From Puccinellia tenuiflora (lineage: Eukaryota > Streptophyta > Magnoliopsida > Poales > Poaceae): a stretch of 64,000 nt of DNA. Positions 46,218 to 58,230 of the stretch are shown in pieces. The notes under the pieces are model-generated. The model was given only the letters and a program-made list of their open reading frames with translations. It was not told the origin of the DNA and did not search any database. A program made the position numbers and the translations under genes. Location: NCBI GenBank assembly GCA_012064385.1, contig QRDG01000533.1, positions 1,861,149 through 1,925,148 of the forward strand. The letters are read 5' to 3'. Each line of letters opens with the position of its first letter. Within the stretch, counting starts at the first letter, position 1.

Positions 46218-48635
46218 CTGCAAACAAGAGACATGCAGTTATTCACATAGGACAGATGTATGAGAGTCTAACTAAAAGCTAAATCAGATAATATACGGTG
46301 CACTATGCTGCTGGTAAATGTGTACTATGGCGCACTGGGAGCTACCTACCCTGGCAGTACTACTTACTGTAAAAACCATATGATAGTTGGCAGAACTGTA
46401 AACGAAGGACAATATAATCGTAACTTCTCTATGACATCAGAGCTTTTAACGCGCCACACTTTAACCTGTTATTTCCCTATCAACAAAGAAACATGAAAAC
46501 ATACAGCAAGCATATTCTTTCCAGTACAATATATATCTTCCATTTACCTCTTAAATAAGAGGCCGTCATTTAATTATGTTAAGAAAATAAAGAAACGACT
46601 TAACATGACTTACAAGTTCATGTAATGATCAAGCAAAATAATCAGTATTTTTTTCTTACTTCCTATTTGTGTTTGATCTTTATCTGAAGATTGCACTAGA
46701 TAATAGAGCATTAGAATTGCACTTGTTGTACACAGCAATTCTGCCCATAAATCCTACGGCGCATCTGTACCTCAACCCACATACCGGAGAGCGTGAGTGA
46801 TAACTACCTATCTTCGAAGACCTACTTATTATGAGGACAATACATGGTTGCATAACCAGTGTAAGAGTGTTGTACTAGCAAAGAAGTAGCACAAAATCTA
46901 TAACAGGAACAACATAATCGGTAATCTTTATGAGACCAGTGCTTTCAATTCACGTGTCTTCCATTCATTGGATAAAAGGCAAGGTTCAAAAGGCACTATG
47001 CAGGCATCTGGCGAACGCCTAGTGCATAGCCCACTCAGGCGTGCCTACTACCTAGTCGTCTTCTAGAGCCTACATACTGCAGCTAGAAGTCTTAGTGAGC
47101 AGGGGGGCAGGGAGGGTAGGGAAGAATAAAAATGGAGAATAGGAAGACGGGAGAAGGAAAAAAGTTAGAATAGTATGTACTTGAGTAAAGGTAGAAGGAA
47201 TGGGAACACGATAAGGAGGATAGGGTGCGCGGGAGGGGGGAGCTCAACGAGGACAGCAATAGAGGCGGACGAGCACAACGTCCGGAGAGATGAACAGGCA
47301 CATCAATGCGGGATTATGAGTTCATGTAAATGCCTGGCCATTAAGACCCATGTAGAAACCCTGTTATCCTGATACATCAAGAAAGTATATGTAGCATCCA
47401 GCTATATGAGCCATGCATCAGGAACAGAGGCATATCCACTTAGCCATTTCCTAGTTAACGGCTTTCAATAGAAAGAGCCCTGCCTCGCATCCAGGGAGCA
47501 CCGCCCACCTCATTACCTAATGCTCCGCCACCTCTCCGACGTGCAGGACATCGGTTTCTTGCCGGAGACACTTGGTTCCTCACTGAAGAGCCTTGTTCGT
47601 CGACGGCACCTCGAATCCTCACTAGAGTCGATTTTTTGCTATAGAGGTGACTCCTCCCAATTCATCACTAGAATGTTGCCTCGTCACTAGTGGAGCCAAT
47701 CCCTACCTAGAGAGATTGATTCATCACCGGACGAGTCAATTTCTTGTCGGAGGAGCCCGATTCCTAGTGGGCCACCTAAAGCTCCGCCTATGGATAAGGT
47801 GTTGCCTTCGGCAAGCACAAATTACCCTCATAGTCCTTCTCCGAGTGGTAGCATCATCGCCTCCTCTCTACCATGTGCTATGGACAGGTCATGGCCACAC
47901 CCATACCTTGCACTAAGCCTAGGGACAACCCATCGTCGGCGTTGCCTCGCCATCGATCACCTCCCCTCCGTCCCAAGTTCTTCCTCCTTCACGCCCCCTT
48001 CTTCCTTCTAGCTTCCCCTTCCTCCTTCCACACCTGCTGTATTCCTCCTCCTCCACATCTCCATCATAGGCACATTAGACCAGAAAATAGATTTGCTGAA
48101 CATGAGAACATACAGCAAGCAAATACTTCTCAGAATATTTTCCTCAAAGGAGAGTAATATCCGGAATCAGACATATTGTATCTTACTTGTTCATTCCTTG
48201 ACAAAGGAAGGGAACAATTGGCCTACAACCACTTACAAGTTCATGTAACAAAACAGCAATCAATAAGTAGTTTTTTTTCCTGATTTCCACTTGCTTCATG
48301 TTCATCTACAGAATGCACATAGTACGCACTTTCTGTGGACTACTTCTGCTCATGAATTCTACTGCAGCCTTTATCCCAAACAGCAAATCGAATTGGAGGA
48401 GATAATTCTGGTATGATAAATGTCAAATACAGAACTAAGCAGGTGTATAACACCTACAAGCATCGCAACGCATTTCAACTCTAGAACAGGTAAGAGATGT
48501 CCAACTGCATCCCATCTTATTAGAAAATGACCAGAGAATAGCTAATCACCAGGTAAGATTAAGGTCACGTACAATCAAGATTATGTTTCCCGATATGTTG
48601 GAATTAGAAAATACTACTGGGAAGCGGGATCTTAC
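46218..48635 (-). other. Intron 1 of F-box gene D (2.4 kb)
   Basis: Bounded by donor CA|GTAAGA at 48635 and the acceptor at 46218. Similar phrases recur about 1.6 kb apart (acatacagcaagca at about 46500 and 48110; acttacaagttcatgtaa at about 46610 and 48230), suggesting an old internal duplication. The GC-richer stretch 47460-48070 has degenerate short repeats (ttcctcact, gattcatcac) and no convincing frame. Confidence 0.6.
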
Positions 48636-48844
48636 TGCTTGGCAAGGGAGAGGAGGAGGCCGTCGTTCCCGGCGCGCATCAGGGTGGGCATGGGCTCATG
48701 GGCGGCGGCGCGGCGCCAGGAGCGGCACACGTGGACGGCGCCCACCAGGGTGCCCGCCAGGCCCAGCTTGTCGTAGACGGTCGTCAGCGCGTCCCGCGGC
48801 AGCTCCGCCCAGTCTCTCGTCTCCGTCGACGCCTCCCCCGTCAT
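48636..48844 (-). CDS. F-box/LRR gene D, exon 1 with internal deletion
   Basis: ATG at 48844, then the F-box core DWAELPRDALTTVYDKLGLA and CRSWRRAAAHEP. The paralogues then have LWRRI and about 40-50 further residues before the conserved end; here HEP is followed almost directly by AGNDGLLLSLAKQ. About 130-150 nt are therefore missing, yet the exon keeps the family phase (69 codons plus 2 nt) and donor CA|GTAAGA. The product would have a slightly clipped F-box C-terminus joined to a complete LRR part. Whether it still binds SKP1 is unclear. Confidence 0.72.
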
Positions 48845-49389
48845 CGGCGGCCACGGGGGGTTCCACTCGGCTGCGGAGAGGGGACTGGAAGGAGGACTGG
48901 ATCGAGGAGCACGGCGTCGTGCTAAATGGAGTTACGTTTGGCGAAAATAAAGGCCTGAGCGGTTTGGTTGATGGCAACATTTTTCCCGCACTAAAATTTC
49001 GTTTGTTGCCAATTTGCCACGGAGGAAATTCCTTACTTGCCACCAGCTAAAAATAGATTCCTTGTTTAACCCTGAAAAAATTCTTCCTTTAATTGACCCT
49101 GGGTCAAAATTTCTTTCCTAATACGTATGATACTGCAATACATTTTGACAAATGACAACTGACTGTGTTAAATGAGACATGAAAATACGCTATGTTACCA
49201 AAAAAAAAAGTTACCGGGATATATGGGATTTTGGTCATAGTTAGACAACCAATTGAGACCTATTAGGTGCGAATGCCAAAGTGCTACGTTCATGAACTAA
49301 TTTTAACTCGAAAAAATCAAAATAACGCGGAACCTTCCATAGCGAGCGGCTGATTTCTTCCACAACTTGACATATCCTGGCCAGAGATG
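48845..49389. other. Upstream region of gene D
   Basis: GC-rich up to about 48930, then AT-rich. It presumably contains gene D's promoter. No TATA box stands out and no other gene is seen. Confidence 0.4.
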
Positions 49390-49510
49390 CAAGTGGGATC
49401 CCACCTTAGTCTCACTTGTAGTATAAATGAAAATTTGTAGTGCAATTTTTAAGAAAACACTAAAAATTTACAAATTAACTACAAGTGGGACTAAGGTGGG
49501 ATCCCATTTG
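49390..49510. mobile_element. Short hairpin MITE (121 bp)
   Basis: Inverted ends caagtgggatcccacctta and taaggtgggatcccatttg, extending inward as gtctcacttgtagt against actacaagtgggac. AT-rich loop. The superfamily is not determined. Confidence 0.7.
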
Positions 49511-50630
49511 ACACCTTAATCCTGGGACCTCATAAAAGAGCGGTTGGGTTTTCATGCGCTTCACCCAACCTTTGGACGGGGCTCACAATTAAAACTTGGT
49601 GGTCGATGATTGCGGAGTACTCTTTTCCAAACCGTAAGACATTAGCTTCTCTCAACTTGCTCACCTGTTGAAAAGTGGTCTTCCACAACAAACACGTATT
49701 CTAGATAAGATTAAGAAAGAAACCCACCTAAGGATTATGGCGGATGCGAGGCCGGGAGAGTAGGCTTGTTGAGTTGTTGTAACAATTTATTTACTTTCTT
49801 GTTACTCTCTTCTTTATTACTCCCTTTCTTGTTGAGTAATAGATTACGACAAAGTGTTTGTCCCCCTTTCAAAAAAAACTTGGGGCTTGGGGGGAGCTTC
49901 TCAGCCATCTCAACATAGTAGATTGCTTTCATCGTGGGGTTATTCCTGAAGGTGGCTTGTACCAGCTTTTCAAGCCACTCCTTATTTATTACTCCGCTAT
50001 ATTGAAGGTTCTGTACTGAAGAGCCTTCATCGCACCTTCTTCCTTCTTTAACGTACCGTGTTTTTTTTCCTTTTTCTTTGTTTTTTCGTTTCTTTTTCCT
50101 TTTCTTTTTTACAATTTTTCTTTTACTTTTTAGTTTTCTTTTGTTCTTTCTATTTTTTTCAGAAAAATATGGTTTTTTATTGTGTAATATGTGAACATTT
50201 AAAACCTCTGAATATTTGTTTTGAACTACATAAATGTATTTAACCTTCTGAAGAATTATTTTGAACTATCTTAACACTTTTTAAACCTCGTGACAAATTA
50301 TGATGAGCTATTTTTTTCTTTTTACATCAACATATTGTTGAAATATACATACATTTCTTAAACTCACGGACACTTATTTTGAACCGTGTGAACCTTTTTT
50401 TTTTAACTACACAAACATTTATCTAGACAATATAAACATTTTTAATTCTATAATATTAAAAAACCAAAAAAAATAATAAAATGGAATAGGAACTCCCAAT
50501 ATATACGGCCACTATCTCAAAAAATATATACGGCTACTACCATGGACCACTTTGGTGAAAATTTGGGCCGAAAAACATGTTTGGTTGGGCTTTAGCTTTT
50601 CACGTGAAAAGCTACTCTGGAGTCAGAAGG
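49511..50630. other. AT-rich intergenic region
   Basis: Long T/pyrimidine-rich stretch at 50058-50165 and several 'aacattt' variants at 50190-50450. No coding region supported. Confidence 0.5.
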
Positions 50631-50731
50631 CACAAACTACTGCTGTCACATGGGGTAATCGTTAAAAAAAGGTTCCCTTTACACAAACTACTGCTGTCAC
50701 ATGGGGTAATCGTTAAAAAAAGGTTCCCTTT
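50631..50731. repeat. 51-bp tandem duplication
   Basis: The unit beginning cacaaactactgctgtcaca and ending ggttcccttt occurs at 50631-50681 and 50682-50731 with no differences seen. The second copy abuts the left end of the foldback element. Confidence 0.92.
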
Positions 50732-51838
50732 GTAAAGGGAACCTAAGTTGCATTCCCGTCGCGACAAATGTCGCCTTCTCCTCGCTTGTTCCCCCGTAGG
50801 TGCTTGCATATCCGCCAAGTGTCGTAACCAGAGTTAAAGTGGGGATGAGAGAGAAAAGGATACGGGATGTGAGAGGGTAGCTTTTTCCCTCTTATTTTTT
50901 TGAACCGAAGTTTAAAAACGAAATATCTTGAGAACCGTCCGTTCAAATGGCAAACCGTTTTCACTTTTGAACTCCTCGCGTCGAGATCTTCAAAACTAGA
51001 TCCCATATTGATATGTTTTGACAAACTTTTTTTTTCTGTACATCCAAAAGTTGAATACATGTACATTCGGTTTAAACGTATTTGTACTCCGGGTTTGAAC
51101 GTACTTGTATTTCGGCTGTCAACGTACTTTGTACTTCGTTTTCTATATACTTGTACTCGGTGGGAGGTAGCTTTTTTCACTTTTATTTTCTAAAACCATA
51201 GTTTTAAAACGAAATATATTGAGAACCGTCCGTTCAAATGGCAAACCGTTTTCACTTTTGAACTCCTCGCATCGAGATCTTCAAAACTAGATCCCCATAT
51301 TGATATATTTTGACAAACTTTTTTTCTGTACTTCCAAAAGTTGAATACCTGTACATCCAGTTTCAACGTACTTGTACTCCGGGTTTCAACATACTTGTAC
51401 TTCGGGTTTTAACGTACTTTGTACTCCGTTTTCTGTGTACTTGTACTCCGTCCATCTGTTTATTGTGTACTCGTTGTTCTGTGTACTCTGTACATCCTGT
51501 TCCCTGTACTTTGAACTCCCTATTCTATATACTCCGTACTTCCCTGTGTACTATGTACAAGTTTTGGAAAGTACGGAAATACAAAGTACGAAAAAAAAGT
51601 TTTTCGAAACCTATCAATATGGGATCTAGTTTTGAAGATCTCGACGCGAGGATCTCAAAAGTGAAAAAGGTTCGTAATTTGGACAAACGGTTCTCAAGAT
51701 ATTTCATTATGAAAAAACAAATCTAAAAAAAAAAGTAAAAACGTCCGTCTCTCAACCCTCCATATCCTCCTTTCTCTCTTAACACGTGTCATTTTTCTGA
51801 TGCTAGCAATTTGTCCTTCACAAAAGGAACCCTTTTCT
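50718..51838. mobile_element. Compound foldback element, 1.1 kb
   Basis: Ends aaaaggttccctttgtaaa and its partner near 51815-51838 (cacaaaaggaaccctttt) are inverted. Inside, a block of about 290 bp is directly duplicated (gaaccgtccgttcaaatggc near 50934 and again near 51225), and an inverted, shorter copy lies at about 51600-51715. The segments 51060-51140 and 51350-51550 hold many variants of gtacttgtactccg. No transposase; open frames are short and repeat-derived. Confidence 0.75.
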
Positions 51839-52111
51839 TAATGGTACCCTATTTATTTTCTTCTTTATTTGTTATTAATAAGAAATTCGCTTGCAAGTGC
51901 CAGAAAGCAAACGGTCTAGAACAACAAATTTGGACGAGTTCAGCTCAGTTACATTAGAGGTAACTTATAAAGGGGACTTATTTGATTATGCAATAATTTC
52001 ATTGCATAGAACTTACATAGAACGAAACAACGTAAAAAAAAACTCGCTTATCGATCAACCTACCCACATACTGTCTATTTAGCACGAAAATGTACAACAA
52101 AAGGATTTGCA

Positions 52112-53958
52112 TCATGTATGTAGCGGCGATGACTCTGTTGTTGCTTCTGATGATATGATTGTGGATGGTTCAGTAATGGTGAAGGACCTCATCGTGGGTG
52201 AATGTGGGTCACCTGATCCATCTTGGTTGTTGACCTTGATGTCTCCCATGTCGCTGATCACAGCAGGCTTGGTGATCCTCTCTGTGGAGACATCTTTTTC
52301 TCCCGTCAGCATCCGGACGATGTTGGTCATGTTGGGACGGAGTTTCATCGCGTCTTGAGTGCAAAGAAGACCAACCTTCAAGAATCGGCATGCCTCCTCA
52401 GCGTCCAGGTCATCTTCTAGATCTGCATCTATGATCTTCTCGAGCTGTCCTTGCTCATAACATGTCCATGTCTGCAAGAGAACCAGCATACCTCTACGAT
52501 CAGTAATATCCAACCAAATGTGCCTCTGAATATTAAAATACTACAGCGGAATCTAATAACCATATGACTCTTGATATATTCATACACACGACGGTCTGTT
52601 ATATGGGAAAAAAACACCAACAAATGGTTTTTTCAAGGACAAAAGATAAAATGGTACAATTTGGGTGCCAAATTCACAAACAGAATTACTGGGATATTAA
52701 GAACAGTCAACACTACAGGTAGCAAACTATCTTATCAGGTATTTTCGAGCTCTAAATGCTAACCACATCATGGAAATGGAATCACAACCGAAGTCTCAAA
52801 ATAAAGCATATGTTTATTGAACATAGTATTATGATAGAGCTTACCCTCTCGAGCAGAAATTGGTCTTCATAAGGCAATCTATTATTGTGGTTACACCTGC
52901 CACTAACAATTTCCAATAGCAAAACACCAAAACTATAAATATCTGACTTCTTTGTCACTTGCCCTCTAAGTGCATATTCAGGAGCCAGGTATCCTCTGAC
53001 AAAAGGGGGAAAGACAGAGAAAGCGAGATAAGAATGAAATTGATTCCAGTTCCCAAACAAACCCCCAAACAAGGTTATACTTACATTGTACCTGCAACCC
53101 GGGTGCTCACATGAGTTGCATTTGGAGGGAGGAGCCTTGCCAACCCAAAATCAGAAATTTTGGGGGTGAGATCCTTGTCAAGGAGAATATTGCTTGCCTT
53201 TATGTCTCGGTGGATTATGGGAGGGCGGATTTCTTCGTGGAGGAAAGCAAGCCCATGGGCAACACCTCTAACAATTTTAACACGAATTCTCCAGTTGAAT
53301 CGAATGCTGCTATAACCTTTTCCTGCAATACCATGTAGCACACTTAAGATAATTATTAAAGCCTGACACGATCAATGAAGGACACGTTAGCGGAATAGTA
53401 TGTCACCTAGCAGTGTATGTGCAAGGCTGTTGTTCTCAAGATAGTTGTATACAAGGATCCTATGGGATCCCTCAGCGCAGCAACCAACCAAGGTGATCAG
53501 GTTTTCGTGTACAATATCAGAAATTGCTGTAAGTTCAGTAAAGAACTCTCGGATGCCTTGCTTCGAATGGGCAGAAAGCACCTTTACCGCAACAATTGTG
53601 CCATCTTTAAGCCTTCCCTGATGAAACAAAATGAATTTTAGTAAACAGAGTATGATGCAATGGACTTTCGAAGTGACCAGTGACTTAGGAAAATTACCCT
53701 GAACACGGAACCAAAACCGCCTTCGCCAATCTTGTTTGCCCCACTAAAATCATGTGTAGCTTTCCTAAGCTCACTATAAGAAAAAACCCGCACCTTACTT
53801 CCTCCTGGAGCTACCAGAAGCAAATGCAAGTGAATCAGAATGATGCACCTTTTGTACGTAGAAGTGGTTATAAAACTGTGCAAAGACATGAAATGCTGAC
53901 CTTCTTCACCTTCAATAGTTTGTTTGATGTCCTTTCCACACATAAAGCAAGAAGCCAT
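52112..53958 (-). CDS. Receptor-like cytoplasmic kinase, CRPK1-like (six exons, 376 aa)
   Basis: Exons are 53958-53901, 53810-53698, 53617-53407, 53322-53085, 52995-52845 and 52471-52112; all introns have GT...AG borders and compatible phases, and the total is 1131 nt (377 codons with stop). The protein kinase domain shows the Gly loop GEGGFG (residues 48-53), VAVK (Lys69), Glu85 of helix C, HRDIKASN (Asp167), DFG (Asp185) and GYLAPEY (from 208), then DIYSFGVLLLEIVSGR. There is no signal peptide or membrane segment; Cys4 and Cys7 near the start could be acylated. Sequence character (FSYSELRKATHDF, KQGIREFFTEL, NNSLAHTLL) matches cytoplasmic Ser/Thr kinases like Arabidopsis COLD-RESPONSIVE PROTEIN KINASE 1 and At1g16670. 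The Ser/Thr-rich tail is typical of this group. The physiological role is inferred only. Confidence 0.9.
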
Positions 53959-55869
53959 GCTTGTAAATCAGAAGTCAATCGTGGATGCCAACAAAGAGAA
54001 CTGACAAATTTGGATCTGAATTCCTGCGAAAGAAAGAGCAACATCAAAAAAAAGTTTTCATTCTCATTAGGAAATACAGTATGTGTTGGATGATCTAGAA
54101 GAAGTCTGCATAAAAAGTCTTTGCCAAAAGTATGATCCTAGATTTCCATTTGTCTTCTGGATTTGAAGAACTGCCTATTTACAAGAACACGAATCTCATG
54201 ATATGGTGGGAATCACTTGATAATCATCCTTGCCTTAAACGTCCAAATGTCCAAAGTTGGACAGGCCGGCCCCTACGTAAGGAATATACAACCCCCTATT
54301 TTTGTGAAATACAAGATGCTCACTGAATGATTAAAAAAATCATGCAAGTCGGTGTAAATGTACCATTAAGACTCAGATGACAGACACATAAATGGTTAGC
54401 CAAACATATGTCCGTTTATCAGTACCATTTCACTATGGAATATATTTAGTTAATTATGTAATAAGAGGCTGGTACTTGTATTGGCATCATTAAATAAAAA
54501 CATCTTAAGTTTCAGTTCAGTAATAACTAGTCAACTTGCTGTATTGCTAGTTTACTGCTTTGAAATATGTGCCTAGAGGAGTTCATGAAACAAATAGTTA
54601 TCAAAAAATAGATGAAGAGAACCAGGTTTATGCAATTCAGTGGCACACTCACCAACACTACCAAGTAAAGTCAGACTTCCCTGCTCCAACAAAAAAATAG
54701 CAACTAGTGAATCAACTTGAATAATAAAGCAGCTGTCATCGCAGTTGGAAAAAATCATGCGCCCTCAACCAACAAACAAGCACTATGTGGGCATTCCGTC
54801 TGATGGTGCAATCTTTTCTTTGTCAAAGTGAAAACTATGCATTGCTATTCATATCAAATCCATACCAAAAAACCAATGTGAATTTCACTAAACTAGTTCA
54901 TTTACACTCTTAATACTGTTAAAGAAAGTACTGTGGTTGCTATTCGGATCAAATCCGGACCAAAAAAGAACAATGTGAAGTGAATTTCACTAAACTTTAC
55001 ACAATACCCTAACATCATAAGAAGTCAAGTAACATGTCAAAATGGTAGTACATACGACTTACCATTAGTAGTTTTCTATGATTATTTGTCCAAATTAGCC
55101 CAGTAATAAACTAATAGCGTTCCTATCCATTGCATCTGGCACAAACCATGCACATGTAGCCCCGTAATAAACTAAAAAATAAAAAATAATTAGTAGCATT
55201 GACTTTTGTGCACACAAAAAAATAGCATTGACTTGTCGTGGATGCAAGATGGAAGAAAGAACCGAACTATCTCGAACAAAATACGTACACAAGAATTTCC
55301 TATCCAACACAGAAATGCACACATCTGCTACACTAAATAAATGTTTGCCCAGAATTTAAATCGATCAACATTTAGCACATCGGTAAGACATGCCATGCCA
55401 AGCAGCACCCAAAGAGTCAAAATCAAAACTCTTCCACGAAAAAAAAAAAACGAAGCACCTCCTCAGAGAGAGAGAGACGGCTCCAGTGGCGGATGCGGAT
55501 CTAGCACCCAAGTTTTGTAGAGGTTCGTTTGGTTTTTGGTAATCAATTGATGACGAAAATGTCATACTACCTGAAAAACCAATTAATATCTAACCAGAAT
55601 GCGGATAGGGGTGGAGAAAGCAGGGAGGCGACGAGGTAGAGCAACAACAATGGCGGCCACGGGTGCGACAGGCGACGAGGGGTTTGGGGGCTTTGAGGCG
55701 CCGGCGGCGCCGGCGGTGACGCTAAGCTACGGTACGGCCATGGTAGATTTCACAGCAGCATTGGGTCGGATTGGAGCTTAGGTAGGTCAGAGCAAGAGAT
55801 TGGTTTGCCCACCCCAAGGCCGCGGAAGCAAGAAAGGAACTGGGATCCAGACCAAATAGCATAAATCAC
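53959..55869 (-). other. Probable 5'-leader intron(s) and flank of the kinase gene
   Basis: AT-rich, no coding exon seen upstream of the kinase ATG. A degenerate direct repeat (tgctattc(a/g)(t/g)atcaaatcc, with aatttcactaaact) occurs near 54840 and 54938. The sequence fits a long leader intron, but its acceptor was not identified. Confidence 0.45.
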
Positions 55870-56090
55870 CTGATGTAGATGCTCCGCCGTCGGTTGCCGA
55901 GAACCAGCACGCAAGGAGAAGTGGTGCCCGACAAACAGCCGGCGAGGAGAGTTGATTGAAGAGGCGGCGAGAGAAAGATATGGGGGAACTTGGAATCGAG
56001 GGAGAGAGGAGCTTCGACTTGGCGATTCCTCCGTCGCTCTCACTTTTCGTAGTCTCTAATCAATCGTCAACGAAAGCTAAAAGTCTCTCT
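55870..56090 (-). promoter_or_regulatory. Probable 5' leader exon and promoter of the kinase gene
   Basis: On the minus strand a CT-rich stretch (ctttctctcgccgcctcttc) ends in catctacatcag|GTGATTT at 55870, a good donor. The transcription start would be near 56090, just after ctctctcatacacac-type sequence. Pyrimidine-rich leaders followed by a leader intron are common in plant kinase genes. Inference; no transcript evidence. Confidence 0.45.
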
Positions 56091-56579
56091 CTCATACACA
56101 CACCAAATCAAGTGACAAGTCGACAATAGATAGATAATAATCAGCACGTGACCCGAGGCCAGATCCTGGTTTGTAGCTGCAAAACATATTGAGAGGGTGT
56201 AGCTAATTCCTAATTTAATTCTCATTCACACGACATCATCAAATCTTAGTTGTTACAACTTATAATTTGCCCGAATCACCAAGAAAATCAAATAGTTCAA
56301 AACAGTTGCAACCCCAACTAAAATATCTCAATTAATTTAATTCTCATTCACATATTCACATGACGTCATCAAATCTCAACTACAAGTCAATTTGCAACTT
56401 CTATATGCACGAATCGCGATACAATCTGGTGTAAAACTTGAATGAGCACTAACTTAATTCTCAGTCGACTGAGAATTAGCAAAACCGAAAGATATACTAC
56501 CGAGAAACAATTAGTCTATGTCTTGTTGATTTTGTTGATTCCCACAACTAGCTTAATGGGGGCTCTCATTCTTATCTTC
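56091..56579. other. Upstream flank of the kinase gene
   Basis: AT-rich with two versions of aatttaattctcattcaca(t/c) (about 56210 and 56335), a small degenerate direct repeat. Nothing else seen. Confidence 0.4.
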
Positions 56580-57112
56580 TCGTTCTCTCTCCTCATCTAC
56601 AGTACCTGAGAGCTCTCTCGCCGTGCCCGGGCCAAACCAAGGCCGCTCCTGCCGGCATAGCCGGTCGGAGTTGGCTAAGGGGCGGTGTTGGTGTCCTCTC
56701 TGTGCATAGTAGTAGTAGGTGGCTTGTTTCCCACGTAGAGAATGGCGATATGCCAAGTAGAGGCAGCTCTGCAGCGCGTCCGAGCAACGCTGGAGAGAGT
56801 CTGGCTCCCCATGCTTGCGGGCGTCGATGGCCGACACTGGTGAGATGGGGATCTGGGCACTGTCGTCTCAATAAGCTCTCTCTGTGGTGGATTCGATTGA
56901 TGTTGTTTGTTGGCCTTTCCTCCTGTCGGTGGCGTGGTGCTAGGAGGCAGAGGAATGAGGCCACAACATGGCAAGCCTGGGTCTGCTTTAGAGCTCTCTT
57001 CTCCTGTCTAGCTAGGTTGTTTGCGAGCAGCAGCTTTGGCGTTCAAGATCTTGCTCTTTGCGGGCTTCCGTGGTGGACAACTCGGAGGGGCAGAAATCTT
57101 GCAGGTGGGTTC
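56580..57112. other. GC-richer segment of unknown origin
   Basis: Frames on both strands are open for about 100-137 codons, but none resembles a known protein. The segment ends exactly where LTR-like sequence begins, so it is probably the flank or part of a decayed transposon. Confidence 0.35.
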
Positions 57113-58229
57113 TGAAAGTGCATGGTTGCCCCCATGTGTGGTTTTGGTAATTAATGACAATCTCTATGGACTAATGTTTATATTGAGCTACTTGTAGGTG
57201 TGTCCATATGCATTGCTTGATCTCCATTTGTTGGAATCAAGGCTAAGGGAAGAAGAGTAGTTGTTGATCAAGGCTAAGTGCGAGTTGATCAACACTCAAG
57301 GCCATGTGAAGATATGCCGAAGAGTGTTTCTCCCATATTGGTGTATGGGGGAGGGGGGCAACATGTGAATCTTCACCAAGCAAAGCGTAATCAAGAAAGT
57401 TGGTTCGTCTTGAGGATATGAAGATCGTCATCATCGACCTCAAGTGATGAACACTCAAGGCCATGTGAAGATATGCTGAAGAGTGCTTCTCCCATATTGG
57501 TGTATGGGGGAGCAACATGTGAATCTTCACCAAGCAAAGCGCAATCAAGAAAGTTGGTTCGTCTTGAGGATATGAAGATCGTCATCATCGACCTCAAGTG
57601 GATTATGCGCAAGGCAAAGGTATGATCTTGATAGGCTTTCTATTTTACCGGTCTCATGATGTTAGTTGAGAGACCGGGTTATAGGATAGATAGTCGTACT
57701 ATCAAGAGGGGCTCTCGACCGAGTATCTTGATCGTATCGTTCGTGGAGAGATTAAACCTTTGCATCCTTGCAATCATCTTTATTGGTTCTTATTTGGCTC
57801 TTATAGTAGTGTGGTCCTGGTTCTTATTTGGCTCTAGATCTTGGAGGTGCTTTGTGTTTCTCCTCTTTGTTCTTTCTCTCTTATTCCCCCAAAAGCATTT
57901 GTTGCTTAGTTGGAATTTGAGAGTGAAGGATTTTGAGCACTTGTGTTATTGTCATTGCATTAGTTGCATCGGGTTGTGCTCTCCACGAAGATTCGTGGGA
58001 TTGAAGTTCGAGAAGCTTGTTACTCTTGGGTGCATTGTGTTCCCAAGAGCTTGTGCCTCTTGGGTGCATTGTGTACCCTAGACGGTTGGTGGAGTCGCGA
58101 AGGCTTCGAGTTGTGAAGCTTCGGGCAAGGTTTGGGAGCCCCCGATTGAGTTGTGGGTGTGTGCCCCAAGATCGTTGTAAAGGCTCCAGATTCTGCCTTA
58201 AAGGATTCCGATAGTGGAAGGTGAACCTA
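57113..58229 (+). repeat. LTR-like sequence with an internal 159-bp tandem repeat
   Basis: Opens TGAAAGTGCATGG, then ggttttggtaattaatgaca, a phrase I associate with grass LTRs. A unit of 159 bp (aacactcaaggccatgtgaa start) is repeated at 57291-57449 and 57450-57600. No gag or pol follows. The right part (cttgggtgcattgtg twice near 58027 and 58059, then gtgtgtgccccaagatcgtt) is also LTR-like. The expected CA end is not reached before the N at 58230. Probably a solo or truncated LTR. Confidence 0.55.
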
Positions 58230-58230
58230 N
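58230..58230. other. Ambiguous base (N)
   Basis: The only N in the window, lying between LTR-like sequence and AT-rich flank; it may mark a join of two sequence segments. Confidence 0.95.

Noticed and set aside
55599..55781. Small plus-strand frame with Gly/Ala-rich product
   Set aside because: It overlaps the presumed leader intron of the kinase gene on the other strand and has no recognisable motif.
57243..57612. Minus-strand frames of about 73-101 codons with repeated peptide
   Set aside because: The repetition is just the 159-bp tandem DNA repeat of the LTR-like block.
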